Part shown: piece by piece, positions 56,320 to 64,000 of the stretch
Layout of the letters: each line of letters begins with the position of its first letter
How positions within the stretch are numbered: the stretch's first letter is position 1
Assembly (NCBI GenBank): GCA_016191525.1
Contig: JACPOK010000016.1
Span: forward strand, 248,001-312,000
Length of the DNA: 64,000 nt
Source: Burkholderiales bacterium
Lineage (GTDB): Bacteria > Pseudomonadota > Gammaproteobacteria > Burkholderiales > Burkholderiaceae_C
Direction of reading: 5' to 3'
The notes under the pieces: model-generated
What the model was told of the DNA's origin: nothing
The model's database searches: none
Seen by the model: the letters and a program-made list of their open reading frames with translations, nothing else
Position numbers and translations under genes: made by a program

Positions 56320-56352
56320 CGCTTTTCCCTTAACTACCTCGAGGAGAGGCAA

Positions 56353-57045
56353 TTGAACCTTCGAACCTGGATCCTTGCGCTGGCAGCCAGCGCCGTGTCG
56401 ATCGTGCTGAGCGCATGCGGGGGCGCCGCCGCCGCACCCGCGGCGGCGGCACCTTCGTGCAATACCTTTGAATCGTACGTCGGTGGCGGAAAAATCAACA
56501 TCGTGGATTTCACTGCCATGGGCGGCTCGAGCGCGCTGCGCTTTCGCCTCAAAGTCAACAGCTTCCAGAATGTGGCCGCCGACGGCTACTTCGGGGCACT
56601 CACGACGGGCGACCTCACGTATTCCTACCCGCGCCAGAACAATCCTCAGGTGGCGTATGACAAGACAGCGCCGTTCCCTGCCGGCTTCACGAAGGGGCCG
56701 GCCTTCGGGGAGAAGGTGCGCTACATGGCCCGGGAGATCGGCTGCAACGTGTTCCAGGTGACATGGAAGGAGACGGAAAAGGGCGACACCGTGACCCACG
56801 TCGAGGACTTTGGGCGCCAGCAGGTTTGCACCAATATCACCAACATCAACATGGCGCCGATTCCCGCGGGCTTCGATCCCTTCGACAAAGCCAGCCAGCT
56901 CAACAGCGCGGCGTTGTTCCCGGCCGGCAGCCCGGCCGCCGGCGGGGGGTTCTTTACCAACCTGTGCGGCACGATGTCCCAAAGCCCGGAGGCCGATCGC
57001 GTCTGGGAAAACGCGCTGCACAGCCTTGTGTACACGGCGCCGTGA
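56353..57045 (+). CDS. MoaF-like lipoprotein (230 aa)
   Basis: This is a lipoprotein with lipobox LSAC near residue 22 followed by an alanine- and proline-rich linker. The beta-rich body contains VFQVTWKETEKGDTVTHVED and VCTNITNINMAPIP, which recall the MoaF lipocalin-like family; this is a family resemblance from memory. The start is a TTG that follows GAGGAGAGG at good spacing; no ATG fits. It is transcribed from the duplicated promoter block. Its function is unknown; a small-molecule-binding role is plausible. Confidence 0.75.
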   Translation: MNLRTWILALAASAVSIVLSACGGAAAAPAAAAPSCNTFESYVGGGKINIVDFTAMGGSSALRFRLKVNSFQNVAADGYFGALTTGDLTYSYPRQNNPQVAYDKTAPFPAGFTKGPAFGEKVRYMAREIGCNVFQVTWKETEKGDTVTHVEDFGRQQVCTNITNINMAPIPAGFDPFDKASQLNSAALFPAGSPAAGGGFFTNLCGTMSQSPEADRVWENALHSLVYTAP

Positions 57046-57049
57046 CAGG

Positions 57050-57925
57050 TCAGAACTTCCCGTTCGTGTTCTTCCATTCGGACTGCGGCGGGATCGTTTC
57101 AATAGTGTCCCAGTGCTCGGCGATCTTGCCGTCCTTGACGCGGAAGAGGTCATAGAAGGACGAATGCTTGCCGGCGAAATCACCTTCGCTGACCACCAGC
57201 ACGAAGTTCCCTTCGCCGAGCACGCGGTGAATGCGCGAGTAGCTCATGGTGACACCCGCCTTGGCCATCGCGGCCAGGGCGTCGCCCAGCCCGGAGAGGC
57301 GGTCAGCGATCTTCGGGTTGTGTTGAACGTAGTTGTCACCGTCGAAGTAGCCGGCGAGTTTGTCCATGCGGCCATTCACCAGGATGTCCTCGACGAACGC
57401 CCGTACCAGGCGCTTGTTGTCCTCGGTCTGGGCCGCGTCCTGCGAGCGGGCCGGTCCATCCGTCATCGTGTGGCCGCTGGGGTTGGCGCCGGCGGGCTTT
57501 TCCTGCAGGTTGTCCCAATGCTCGACGATGCGCCCGTTCTCGAAGCGGAAGATGTCAAAGCCGATCTTGGGGCCGAAGAAGTTGTAGTCGGTGTGCGTGA
57601 AGACAAAGTCGCCGTCCTGGAAGGCGCGCACCGTGTCGGCACGCGCCGAACCCTTGGGCAGCAGCTGCATCAGCGCGCCAAAGCCCGCGAGGCCGTCTGC
57701 CGCGCCGAGGTTGTGCTGGATGTACTTGTCGGGGTTGATTGCCGCGACAGGCGCGGGGTCGCCCGTCTCGATGCTTTTCAGCAGCGCGACGACTTGGTCT
57801 TTTTGTCCGGACATGGAAGGCCTTTCGTTGGTTGACTGGGTGGTGGGAGCGGTGCCGCCGCAGGCCGTGACGCCAAAGGCGGCGGCCAGCGCGAGTGCGA
57901 GGGGAAGGGTGCGGAAACGGATCAT
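57050..57925 (-). CDS. Lipoprotein with two SnoaL/NTF2-like domains (291 aa)
   Basis: A lipoprotein signal peptide ends VTAC. Two copies of a SnoaL-like domain follow. The first has YIQHNLGAADGLAGFGALMQ and FRFENGRIVEHWDNLQ; the second has YVQHNPKIADRLSGLGDALA and FRVKDGKIAEHWDTIE. This is the predicted SnoaL-like hydrolase/aldol-type family, usually a single domain, so the tandem form is notable. An internal ATG after AAGG (MSGQKDQ) could give a cytosolic form. It is convergent with the MoaF-like lipoprotein gene, 4 bp apart. Confidence 0.85.
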   Translation of the reverse strand: MIRFRTLPLALALAAAFGVTACGGTAPTTQSTNERPSMSGQKDQVVALLKSIETGDPAPVAAINPDKYIQHNLGAADGLAGFGALMQLLPKGSARADTVRAFQDGDFVFTHTDYNFFGPKIGFDIFRFENGRIVEHWDNLQEKPAGANPSGHTMTDGPARSQDAAQTEDNKRLVRAFVEDILVNGRMDKLAGYFDGDNYVQHNPKIADRLSGLGDALAAMAKAGVTMSYSRIHRVLGEGNFVLVVSEGDFAGKHSSFYDLFRVKDGKIAEHWDTIETIPPQSEWKNTNGKF

Positions 57926-58056
57926 TCGGGGTCCTTGCGGTTGGGTTGATGTCTGTGGTGAATTGTGGGCAGCGGGGCGAAATCATCCAAGGTGCAAGCC
58001 CGGCGATCGATGGTCAAAAATCGTCAATGATAAAAAAACGCGGCTAGACTGCGGCA

Positions 58057-58941
58057 ATGCGAAAGCCCCCACCCCAGTCGCTCAAGGACGTCCGCTTCCA
58101 CAACCCGCGTCTGGCGAAAGTGGGTGTGGAGGCGATGAGCCTGGCGCAATTGCGCGAACGCGCCGGTGCGACCCTCGGCCCGCCAGAGCGGGTCGAATTC
58201 CTCGAGCTGCTGCTGGTCGAATCCGGCCGTGGCACGCACAGCGTCGACTTCACCGACTACGAACTGCAGCCCGGCACCGTCGTGCTGGTGAGGCCGGGGC
58301 AGGTACAGCAGTGGCGCCTCACGCGCTCGCTGCAGGGGCACGTCGTACTGGTCTCCGTGGAGGCCCTGGCGCCAACGATCGCGCGCGGCCAGCTCGACAT
58401 GAAGCTCCTTGGGCTGGACGAGTGGCCCACATCGAGCCGACCGGAACGACCGCTCTTCGTGCAAATCCTCGCCGACGTCGCGCGGATGCAGGTGGACATC
58501 GGCAGGTTCGTCGGGACCGATGTCGAGGCTTCGATCATCTGGCACGAGTGGATGACGGTGCTTCTGCGCCTGGCGCGGGACCGCGCTGCAAAGCCGCAAG
58601 CAGCTGCAGCCTTCGGCGAGGCCCAGGTGCAGCGCCTTTTCCTGCGCGAGCTCGAAGCCAGCTTGCACAAGCGCCCCAGCGTGCGCGACTTCGCGCGCCG
58701 CATCGGCTATTCGGAAAGCACCTTGTCACGCGCCTGCCTGGCCGCGACCGGGCGCACCGCCAAACAGGCGGTTGACGGGCGCGTGGCGCTCGAGGCCAAG
58801 CGCCTTCTGGCGCACAGCGATGCGCCGGTCGCGGAGATCGCCTACCGCCTGGGCTTCAGCGAGCCAACCAACTTCGTCAAGTTCTTCCGGCGAACAGCCG
58901 GGCTGACGCCGCTGGAGTTCCGCCGCCGCTCCCGCGCCTGA
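58057..58941 (+). CDS. AraC-family transcriptional regulator (294 aa)
   Basis: A cupin-like ligand domain occupies about residues 40-150 (VLVRPGQVQQWRL). The C-terminal double helix-turn-helix reads PSVRDFARRIGYSESTLSRA and VAEIAYRLGFSEPTNFVKFF. The start at 58057 follows an AT-rich AAAAAACG stretch. It reads toward the SDR gene, separated from it by the second promoter block, so it may activate that gene and the downstream Liv-type transporter. Confidence 0.9.
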   Translation: MRKPPPQSLKDVRFHNPRLAKVGVEAMSLAQLRERAGATLGPPERVEFLELLLVESGRGTHSVDFTDYELQPGTVVLVRPGQVQQWRLTRSLQGHVVLVSVEALAPTIARGQLDMKLLGLDEWPTSSRPERPLFVQILADVARMQVDIGRFVGTDVEASIIWHEWMTVLLRLARDRAAKPQAAAAFGEAQVQRLFLRELEASLHKRPSVRDFARRIGYSESTLSRACLAATGRTAKQAVDGRVALEAKRLLAHSDAPVAEIAYRLGFSEPTNFVKFFRRTAGLTPLEFRRRSRA

Positions 58942-58952
58942 GGCGTCCTGTT

Positions 58953-59014
58953 CATTTTTCGAAATCCGGATTCAAAAAATCGGTCTTCGCAACGCGGCCT
59001 TTGATTCCTAGCAT
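58953..59014 (+). promoter_or_regulatory. Promoter block, copy 2 (upstream of SDR-transporter operon)
   Basis: This block is the gapless partner of 56258-56319 (51 of 62 identical), including TTCGCA, a 17-bp spacer and TAGCAT. The SDR gene starts 21 bp after the -10. The shared sequence suggests control of both units by the same regulator, probably the LysR protein beside copy 1. Confidence 0.6.
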
Positions 59015-59034
59015 GCAGGTCTTCTCAAGGAGAC

Positions 59035-59817
59035 ATGGTGCTGGAAGGAAAATTGATCGTCGTCACGGGGGCCGCATCGGGCATTGGCGCGGCAACTGCC
59101 GCGCTCGCGCAGGTCCAGGGCGCCGATGTCATCGGCGTCGACATCGTCGCGCCTGCGTCGGGCGGTGCCCGCCGCTTCATCCAGGCCGACCTGGGGGACG
59201 CGGGGTCGATCGCCAGCCTCGCGGCGCAGCTGCCGCACGGCATCGACGGCTTGGCGAACATCGCGGGCCTGCCGCCAACCCGGCCGGCAGCCCAGGTCGT
59301 CAAAGTGAACCTCATTGGCCTGAAGACACTCACGACGATGCTGGTGCGCAAGCTCGCCGACGGCGCATCGATCGTCAACCTGGCGTCCCTGGCGGGGCAC
59401 GGCTGGGCTGGATCGAAGGAGTCCATCCTGGCCAGCGAGGCGCTTCAGCTGGACGACGTTGAAGCGTTCTGCCGCGCCTACGGCATCGACGGCGCGAGCA
59501 GCTACTTCTTTGCCAAGGAAGCGCTGATTGCCTGGACGCTGGCCAACCGCTGGACCTGGCGCGACCGCCGCATCCGCATGAATGCCGTGAGCCCCGGGCC
59601 CGTCGACACGCCGATCCTGAAAGATTTCCTGCGCACGCTCGGCGCCCGTGCCGAGGAGGACATGCGGACGATGGACCGGCCAGGGACGCCGGCCGACATC
59701 GCGCCAGTCGTCTGCTTCCTTTTGTCGGACGGCGCTGCCTGGATCCGCGGCAGCAACATTCCCGCCGACGGCGGCATGTCCTCCAACCTGCTGATGCAGG
59801 CCCACGGATTCCAGTGA
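59035..59817 (+). CDS. Coniferyl-alcohol-dehydrogenase-like SDR (260 aa)
   Basis: This is a short-chain dehydrogenase with the NAD-binding TGAASGIGAATAAL and the active-site YFFAKEAL. IDGLANIAGLP, IRMNAVSPGPVDTPILKDF and SNIPADGGMSS match the bacterial coniferyl-alcohol dehydrogenase branch as I remember it. The catalytic Tyr and Lys are present, and the serine is probably in NLASLAG. AAGGAG precedes the ATG. It is the first gene of the Liv-transporter operon, so the transporter may import an aromatic or related alcohol or acid. Confidence 0.85.
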   Translation: MVLEGKLIVVTGAASGIGAATAALAQVQGADVIGVDIVAPASGGARRFIQADLGDAGSIASLAAQLPHGIDGLANIAGLPPTRPAAQVVKVNLIGLKTLTTMLVRKLADGASIVNLASLAGHGWAGSKESILASEALQLDDVEAFCRAYGIDGASSYFFAKEALIAWTLANRWTWRDRRIRMNAVSPGPVDTPILKDFLRTLGARAEEDMRTMDRPGTPADIAPVVCFLLSDGAAWIRGSNIPADGGMSSNLLMQAHGFQ

Positions 59818-59852
59818 ACGCGTTACACCCCAAACCCAAACGAGGAGACTTC

Positions 59853-61136
59853 ATGACACCCACCAATTCCCGCCGCGACGTGCTGGGCATCGCCGGCGCC
59901 GCCGGCTTGGCGTTGCTCGGCGCGCCGCTCGCGCGTGCACAGGACGCCGCCACGCTGCGCATCGGCTTCATCAGCCCGCGCACCGGGCCGCTCGGCAGTT
60001 TCGGCGAGAGCGACGGCTACGTGCTCGAGCTCGCGCGCAAGGCGCTGGCCTCCGGCCTGGCCATCAACGGGCGCCGTTACGCGGTGGAGATCCTGGACCG
60101 CGATACGCAGTCCGATCCCTCGCGCGCGAGCCAGCTTGCGAAGGCGTTGATCAACAACGACGGTGTGGACCTTATTCTCACAACCTCCACCCCCGAGGTG
60201 GTGAACCCCGTTTCGGACGCGTGCGAAGCGGCGGGCGTTCCGTGCCTGGCGACCGTCATGCCGTGGGAGGCCTGGTACTTCGGGCGCGGGGCCAAGCCGG
60301 GCGCGCCGTCGCCCTTCAAGTGGTCGTACTTGTTCTCGTTTGGTGTCTCCGACTTCGTGAAGTCGTACGTGTCGCAATGGTCCGCCGTCGCGAGCAACAA
60401 GCGGGTCGCCGCGCTGCTGCCCAACGACGCCGACGGCAACGCCATCCGCGGCGCGTTGCTGCCCGAGCTTCAAAAGGCGGGCTTCACGGTCATTGACGGC
60501 GGCCCGTACGAAACCGGGACGACTGACTTTTCCGCCCAGATCGCGAGATTCAAGGCCGAGAAGTGCGAGATCCTCTCCACCTTCCCCATCCCGCCCGACT
60601 TCGCCACCTTCTGGCGCCAGGCAGCGCAGCAAGGCCTGGCCAGGTCCATGAAGATCGTGCAGGTCGCCAAGACGGGCCTGTTCGCCTCGACGATCGAGGT
60701 GCTCGGCCCGCTCGGCTACAACATCTCCGTCGCCGCGTACTGGCACAAGAACTACCCGTACGCTTCCGCGCTGACGGGCCTGAATGGCGTGAAGCTGGCC
60801 GACGGCTACGAGAAGGCTTCGGGCAGGCAGTGGAACCAGCAGCTGGGCGCCTCGATGTCGCTGTTGGACGCCGGTATCGCTGCGTTGAAGGCGAGCACCA
60901 ACCCGAAGAGCAAGGCCGAGGTGGCGAAGGCGCTCTCGACGCTGCAGGCCACGACCATGATGGGCAAGGTCGATTTCACCAAGGGCCCGGTGGGCAACGT
61001 TTCGTCGGTGCCCATGATCGGCGCGCAGTGGGTCAAACCGGCCGCCGGCTCGAAGTTCAAGTACGACTACGTGATCACGGAGAACGCGAGCGACCCGAAA
61101 ATCCCGGTCGCCGCGAAGTTGAAGTCGTACTCGTGA
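59853..61136 (+). CDS. Liv-type ABC transporter binding protein (427 aa)
   Basis: This is a periplasmic binding protein of the branched-chain amino acid class (Peripla_BP_6), often used for aromatic acids, urea or amides. A Tat-like signal peptide (SRRDVLGIAGAAGLALLGAP) ends ARAQ. The mature start LRIGFISPRTGPLGSFGESD fits the class. The ATG at 59853 has GAGGAG upstream; the track start at 59814 runs into the SDR gene end. Two ATPases and two permeases follow. Confidence 0.92.
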   Translation: MTPTNSRRDVLGIAGAAGLALLGAPLARAQDAATLRIGFISPRTGPLGSFGESDGYVLELARKALASGLAINGRRYAVEILDRDTQSDPSRASQLAKALINNDGVDLILTTSTPEVVNPVSDACEAAGVPCLATVMPWEAWYFGRGAKPGAPSPFKWSYLFSFGVSDFVKSYVSQWSAVASNKRVAALLPNDADGNAIRGALLPELQKAGFTVIDGGPYETGTTDFSAQIARFKAEKCEILSTFPIPPDFATFWRQAAQQGLARSMKIVQVAKTGLFASTIEVLGPLGYNISVAAYWHKNYPYASALTGLNGVKLADGYEKASGRQWNQQLGASMSLLDAGIAALKASTNPKSKAEVAKALSTLQATTMMGKVDFTKGPVGNVSSVPMIGAQWVKPAAGSKFKYDYVITENASDPKIPVAAKLKSYS

Positions 61137-61855
61137 GCCCGCTTGTCTCAGCACAGGGCATCGTCGTGCGGTTCGGCGCCCTCACCGTTCTCGACGGCGT
61201 GGACTTCGACATCCGCAGCGGCGAAGCCACCGGCGTTGTCGGGCCCAACGGCGCCGGCAAGACCACGCTGCTTGCGGCTTTGTCGGGGTCGCTGCGTGTT
61301 TCCGCCGGCGCGATCCGGCACGAGGGCAAGGACGTGACTGGGCTGGACGCCGCGCGGCGTTGCCGCCTGGGCATCGCGCGCAGCCACCAGGTGCCGCGGC
61401 CGTTCGGCGTCATGACCGTGTTCGAGAATGTGCTGGCGGCTGCGATGCATGGAGCGGGCCTGCCGCGGGCCCAGGCGCAGGAGTGCGCCATCGAGGCCTT
61501 GCGCTTGTGCGGCATGCTTGGCGTGGCGAACCGCCGCGCCGAAACACTCGGGTTGCTCGACCGCAAGCGCCTCGAACTCACGCGCGCCCTTGCGACCAAC
61601 CCGGCCGTGCTGTTGCTCGACGAAATCGGTGGCGGCCTGACGGACGGCGAAGCCTCGGAACTGATCGATACGATCCGCACGCTGTGCGCGGGTGGCATCA
61701 CCGTGGTCTGGATCGAGCACATCGTGCACCTGCTGATGCAGGTCGCGCAGAGGCTGGTGTGCATGGATGCCGGCCGCATCATCGCCGACGGCCGGCCGCA
61801 GGCCGTGCTGGCCGACCGGTCGGTGATGACCGCCTACCTGGGGCTGCCGGCATGA
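61133..61855 (+). CDS. Liv-type ABC transporter ATPase, LivG-like (240 aa)
   Basis: This is an ATP-binding subunit. Walker A is GPNGAGKTT. The signature is altered to LGLLDRKRLELTRAL where LSxGQ is expected. Walker B is VLLLDEIGGGLT and the H-loop VVWIEHIV, typical of LivG. The GTG start overlaps the binding-protein stop; the long track ORF is a shadow. Confidence 0.92.
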   Translation: MSPLVSAQGIVVRFGALTVLDGVDFDIRSGEATGVVGPNGAGKTTLLAALSGSLRVSAGAIRHEGKDVTGLDAARRCRLGIARSHQVPRPFGVMTVFENVLAAAMHGAGLPRAQAQECAIEALRLCGMLGVANRRAETLGLLDRKRLELTRALATNPAVLLLDEIGGGLTDGEASELIDTIRTLCAGGITVVWIEHIVHLLMQVAQRLVCMDAGRIIADGRPQAVLADRSVMTAYLGLPA

Positions 61856-62574
61856 ACGCCCTGGAAGTGCATTCGCTGCAGGCGCGCCATGGACTGCTGG
61901 CGGCCGTGCGCGGCATTGACCTTGTGGTGGGCGTGGGTGAACGGTTCGCACTGGTCGGCGCGAACGGCGCCGGCAAATCGACGCTGCTGCGCACCATCGC
62001 CGGCATCCATCCCGCGGCGAGTGGCCGCATCGTCCTGAATGGGGAAGATGTCACCCGCCTTGACGCCCACGAGCGGGCGCGCCGGGGCATCGCGCTCGTG
62101 CCCGAGGGCCGGCGCCTTTTCAAATCCATGTCGGTCGAAGACAACCTGCGCGTGGCCCTGTCCGCGCGGCGTGCCGGCCCGTGGAACTTCGACAGCGTGC
62201 TCGCCGCATTCCCGCAAATCAAGCCCAAGTTGAAGGCAGCTGCCGGGTCGCTCTCGGGAGGCCAGCAGCAGGCCGTTGCCATCGCACGAGCGCTGATGAC
62301 GAATCCCCGCGTACTGCTGCTGGACGAAGTGTCGCTCGGGCTGTCGCCGGCAGCCGTGCAGGGTGTGTACGAATCGCTGGGCTCGCTCTTCGCGAGCGGC
62401 CTGGCGCTGGTGCTCGTGGAGCAGGACCTGCAACGCACCTTCAGTTCGGCCGACCGCATCGCCTGCATGCTCGAAGGCCTCGTCGTGGCCAGCGGGCGGG
62501 TCGGCGAGATCACACGCGAGGAGGTGACGGGTCACTACTTCGGCCACCGCGCGCGCGACAGGGAGGCGGCATGA
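61852..62574 (+). CDS. Liv-type ABC transporter ATPase, LivF-like (240 aa)
   Basis: This is the second ATP-binding subunit. Walker A is GANGAGKST, the signature LSGGQQQAVAIARAL, Walker B VLLLDEVSLGLSP and the H-loop LVEQD, typical of LivF. Its VPEGRRLFKSMSVEDNL block is a family mark. It is coupled to LivG-like and to the permease by 4-bp overlaps. Confidence 0.94.
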   Translation: MNALEVHSLQARHGLLAAVRGIDLVVGVGERFALVGANGAGKSTLLRTIAGIHPAASGRIVLNGEDVTRLDAHERARRGIALVPEGRRLFKSMSVEDNLRVALSARRAGPWNFDSVLAAFPQIKPKLKAAAGSLSGGQQQAVAIARALMTNPRVLLLDEVSLGLSPAAVQGVYESLGSLFASGLALVLVEQDLQRTFSSADRIACMLEGLVVASGRVGEITREEVTGHYFGHRARDREAA

Positions 62575-63458
62575 ATTGGTTCAACCAGGCTGTGCAGGGC
62601 GTCCTGCTCGGCGGCTACTACGCGCTGCTGGCCTGCGGCCTGTCCTTCATGTTCGGTGTGATGGGCATCATCAACCTGGCGCATGGCAGCCTGGCCGTGG
62701 CTGCCGCGTACGGTGTGTACTTTCTCGCCGAGCGGTTCGGCCTGCACCCGTTCGCCGCCCTGGCGCTCGCCGTGCCCGTGATGGCGGCCGTCGGCTGGGG
62801 CCTGCAGCGCCTGGTGCTAGAGCGCAGCCGCCGCGCCGGCGAACTCGTGCCGATCCTTGCAACGTTCGGCCTTGCGGTCATGCTCGACAACGCGATGTTC
62901 AGCCTGCTCGGGGCCGACACGCGCTCGCTTGCGCCACACATCGACACGCTCGCCTACGACGGCTCCGAGCTGGCTGGCGTCGTCGTCGGCGATCTGTCCG
63001 TGCTGATCTTCGCGGCGGCTGTCGTGCTGCTTGGCGGGTTGCACCTGCTGCTGCGCCGCACGGCCATGGGCCGCCGCATCCGCGCGGTCGCGGATGACCC
63101 GTCAACGGCTCAACTTGTCGGTGTCAACGCGACAGGCGTCAATGCCGCGGCCGCCGCGATTTCGATGGGGACCGTCGCCATCGCCGGTGCATTCCTGGCG
63201 ATGCGCGCGACGGTGGATCCTTACGCCGGTGCGCCGCAGCTGCTCTTCGCATTCGAAGCCGTGATGATCGGCGGTGCCGGCTCCCTCTGGGGCACACTCG
63301 CCGGCGGCATCGTGCTGGGTGTCGCACAAAGCCTGGGCGCGCAGGTGCACCCGCAAGGATTCCTGATCGCGGGGCACGCAATGTTCCTCGCCGTGCTGCT
63401 GGGCCGCATTTTCTTGCAGGACCACCCCGGACTGCTCGCACTGGTAAGGGGCCGCTGA
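62571..63458 (+). CDS. Liv-type ABC transporter permease, LivH-like (295 aa)
   Basis: This is an inner-membrane permease with about eight helices. MGIINLAHGSLAVAAAYGVY and IRAVADDPSTAQLVGVNATG are LivH marks, and the late FEAVMIGGAGSLWGTLAGG is the conserved C-terminal loop. ATG overlaps the LivF-like stop. Its stop overlaps the next start. Confidence 0.94.
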   Translation: MNWFNQAVQGVLLGGYYALLACGLSFMFGVMGIINLAHGSLAVAAAYGVYFLAERFGLHPFAALALAVPVMAAVGWGLQRLVLERSRRAGELVPILATFGLAVMLDNAMFSLLGADTRSLAPHIDTLAYDGSELAGVVVGDLSVLIFAAAVVLLGGLHLLLRRTAMGRRIRAVADDPSTAQLVGVNATGVNAAAAAISMGTVAIAGAFLAMRATVDPYAGAPQLLFAFEAVMIGGAGSLWGTLAGGIVLGVAQSLGAQVHPQGFLIAGHAMFLAVLLGRIFLQDHPGLLALVRGR

Positions 63459-64000
63459 TGCGGGGAACACCTACCCTCCTTGCCGCCGGCCGGGTCGAGC
63501 GCTGGACGCCGGCGTCCCGTATAGCCGTCGCAGGCCTGCTGGCCGCACAGGCCCTGCTTGCCCTGGCGCCCCTTTTCGTCCCTGCAGGCTGGGTCGATCG
63601 CATGACCACGCTCTTCATCTACGGCACGCTGGCGCTGATGTGGAACGCGCTGGCCGGCTATGCAGGCCTCGTCTCCGTGGGCCACCAGGCGTTCTTCGGG
63701 CTCGGCGCCTATGCGGCCGTGCGGATAGCCGACGCGGGTGTCCCCGCGTACCCGGCCTTGCTGCTCGGCGCCGCGGCGGTTGCGCTCGTGGCCGTGCCGC
63801 TGTCCCTGCTGATGCTTCGGCTGCGCGGCGGCAGCTTCGCGATCGGGATGTGGGTGCTGGCTGCGCTCTTACACCTGCTGGTCAACCTTGACCCGCTGGT
63901 GCAGGGCGAAACCGGTACTTCGCTCATCGCGCTGCAGCAGTTCGACGCACAGGAGCGCCGCCGCCTCACGTACTGGGCGGCCCTCGCCGTGATGGCCGTG
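63458..64000 (+). CDS. Liv-type ABC transporter permease, LivM-like (3' end outside window)
   Basis: The frame from ATG 63458 is open to the window edge, 181 codons. It encodes hydrophobic helices with NALAGYAGLVSVGHQAFFGL and LRLRGGSFAIGMWVLAALLH, clear LivM marks. It was not in the ORF track because no stop falls in the window; the first start overlaps the LivH-like stop (TGATG). The C-terminal half is missing. Confidence 0.9.
   Translation, partial: MRGTPTLLAAGRVERWTPASRIAVAGLLAAQALLALAPLFVPAGWVDRMTTLFIYGTLALMWNALAGYAGLVSVGHQAFFGLGAYAAVRIADAGVPAYPALLLGAAAVALVAVPLSLLMLRLRGGSFAIGMWVLAALLHLLVNLDPLVQGETGTSLIALQQFDAQERRRLTYWAALAVMAV

Noticed and set aside
57591-58775. 394-aa plus-strand ORF
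   Set aside because: It runs antisense through the SnoaL lipoprotein and out of frame through the AraC gene; no motifs.

Overview
The window is 64 kb of high-GC, densely packed chromosome from a betaproteobacterium, most likely of the order Burkholderiales and the family Comamonadaceae. This is inferred from the gene set: tkt-gap order, Bug/TctC-type binding protein, Burkholderia-type phosphonate regulator, and a RibH2-type lumazine synthase behind an FMN riboswitch. It is also inferred from a repeat inside one ABC ATPase gene that resembles repeats I remember from that family. No database search was possible. I see no rRNA, tRNA, CRISPR array or complete insertion sequence.

Layout. 0-2.3 kb: central carbon genes tkt (5' end outside the window) and gap. 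2.3-7.2 kb: a less GC-rich accessory island with two unknown proteins, a DUF3883/PD-(D/E)XK-like protein, a short tyrosine recombinase plus a decayed copy of its start, and an RNase HI-like protein. It is partitioned by four copies of a short palindrome. 7.2-10.4 kb: a secreted GDPD/phospholipase-D-like protein between inverted repeats, and a large unknown membrane protein. 10.4-17.3 kb: a pirin gene and a broken partial copy of it bracket an esterase lipoprotein, a nucleotidyltransferase and an adenylate cyclase; then slyD and proQ.

17.3-38.2 kb: a large two-armed phosphonate locus around a GntR regulator with mirrored operators. The left arm reads phnA, phnY, an unknown 359-aa protein, a PhnZ-like HD oxygenase, an EamA transporter, a dimethylglycine dehydrogenase-like flavoprotein, a LicD-like protein and an IspD-like cytidylyltransferase, mostly translationally coupled. 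The right arm reads a 2-aminoethylphosphonate ABC transporter, phnW, a glutamine-synthetase-like ligase, GNAT, iron alcohol dehydrogenase, PuuD-like hydrolase, aldehyde dehydrogenase and HAD phosphatase. PhnW-PhnY-PhnA gives a complete route from 2-aminoethylphosphonate to acetate and phosphate. The HD oxygenase and the flavoprotein hint at a second, oxidative route for N-methylated substrates. The right arm also carries a gamma-glutamylation module.

38.2-39.0 kb: FMN riboswitch and ribH. 39.0-54.8 kb: a nitrogen-scavenging region. It has a Bug protein, a sigma-54 promoter before allophanate hydrolase, an NMT1-type ABC transporter, AtzG/AtzE-like and HpxZ genes, a BMP-type nucleoside-class ABC transporter, formamidase-like and biuret-hydrolase-like enzymes, a second cysteine hydrolase and a GntR regulator. 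Biuret hydrolase plus allophanate hydrolase would release all the nitrogen of biuret as ammonia. 54.8-64 kb: a truncated SRPBCC-like remnant, LysR and AraC regulators, two lipoproteins, a coniferyl-alcohol-dehydrogenase-like SDR and a branched-chain-type (Liv) ABC transporter running off the end. Two promoters here share a gapless 62-bp block.
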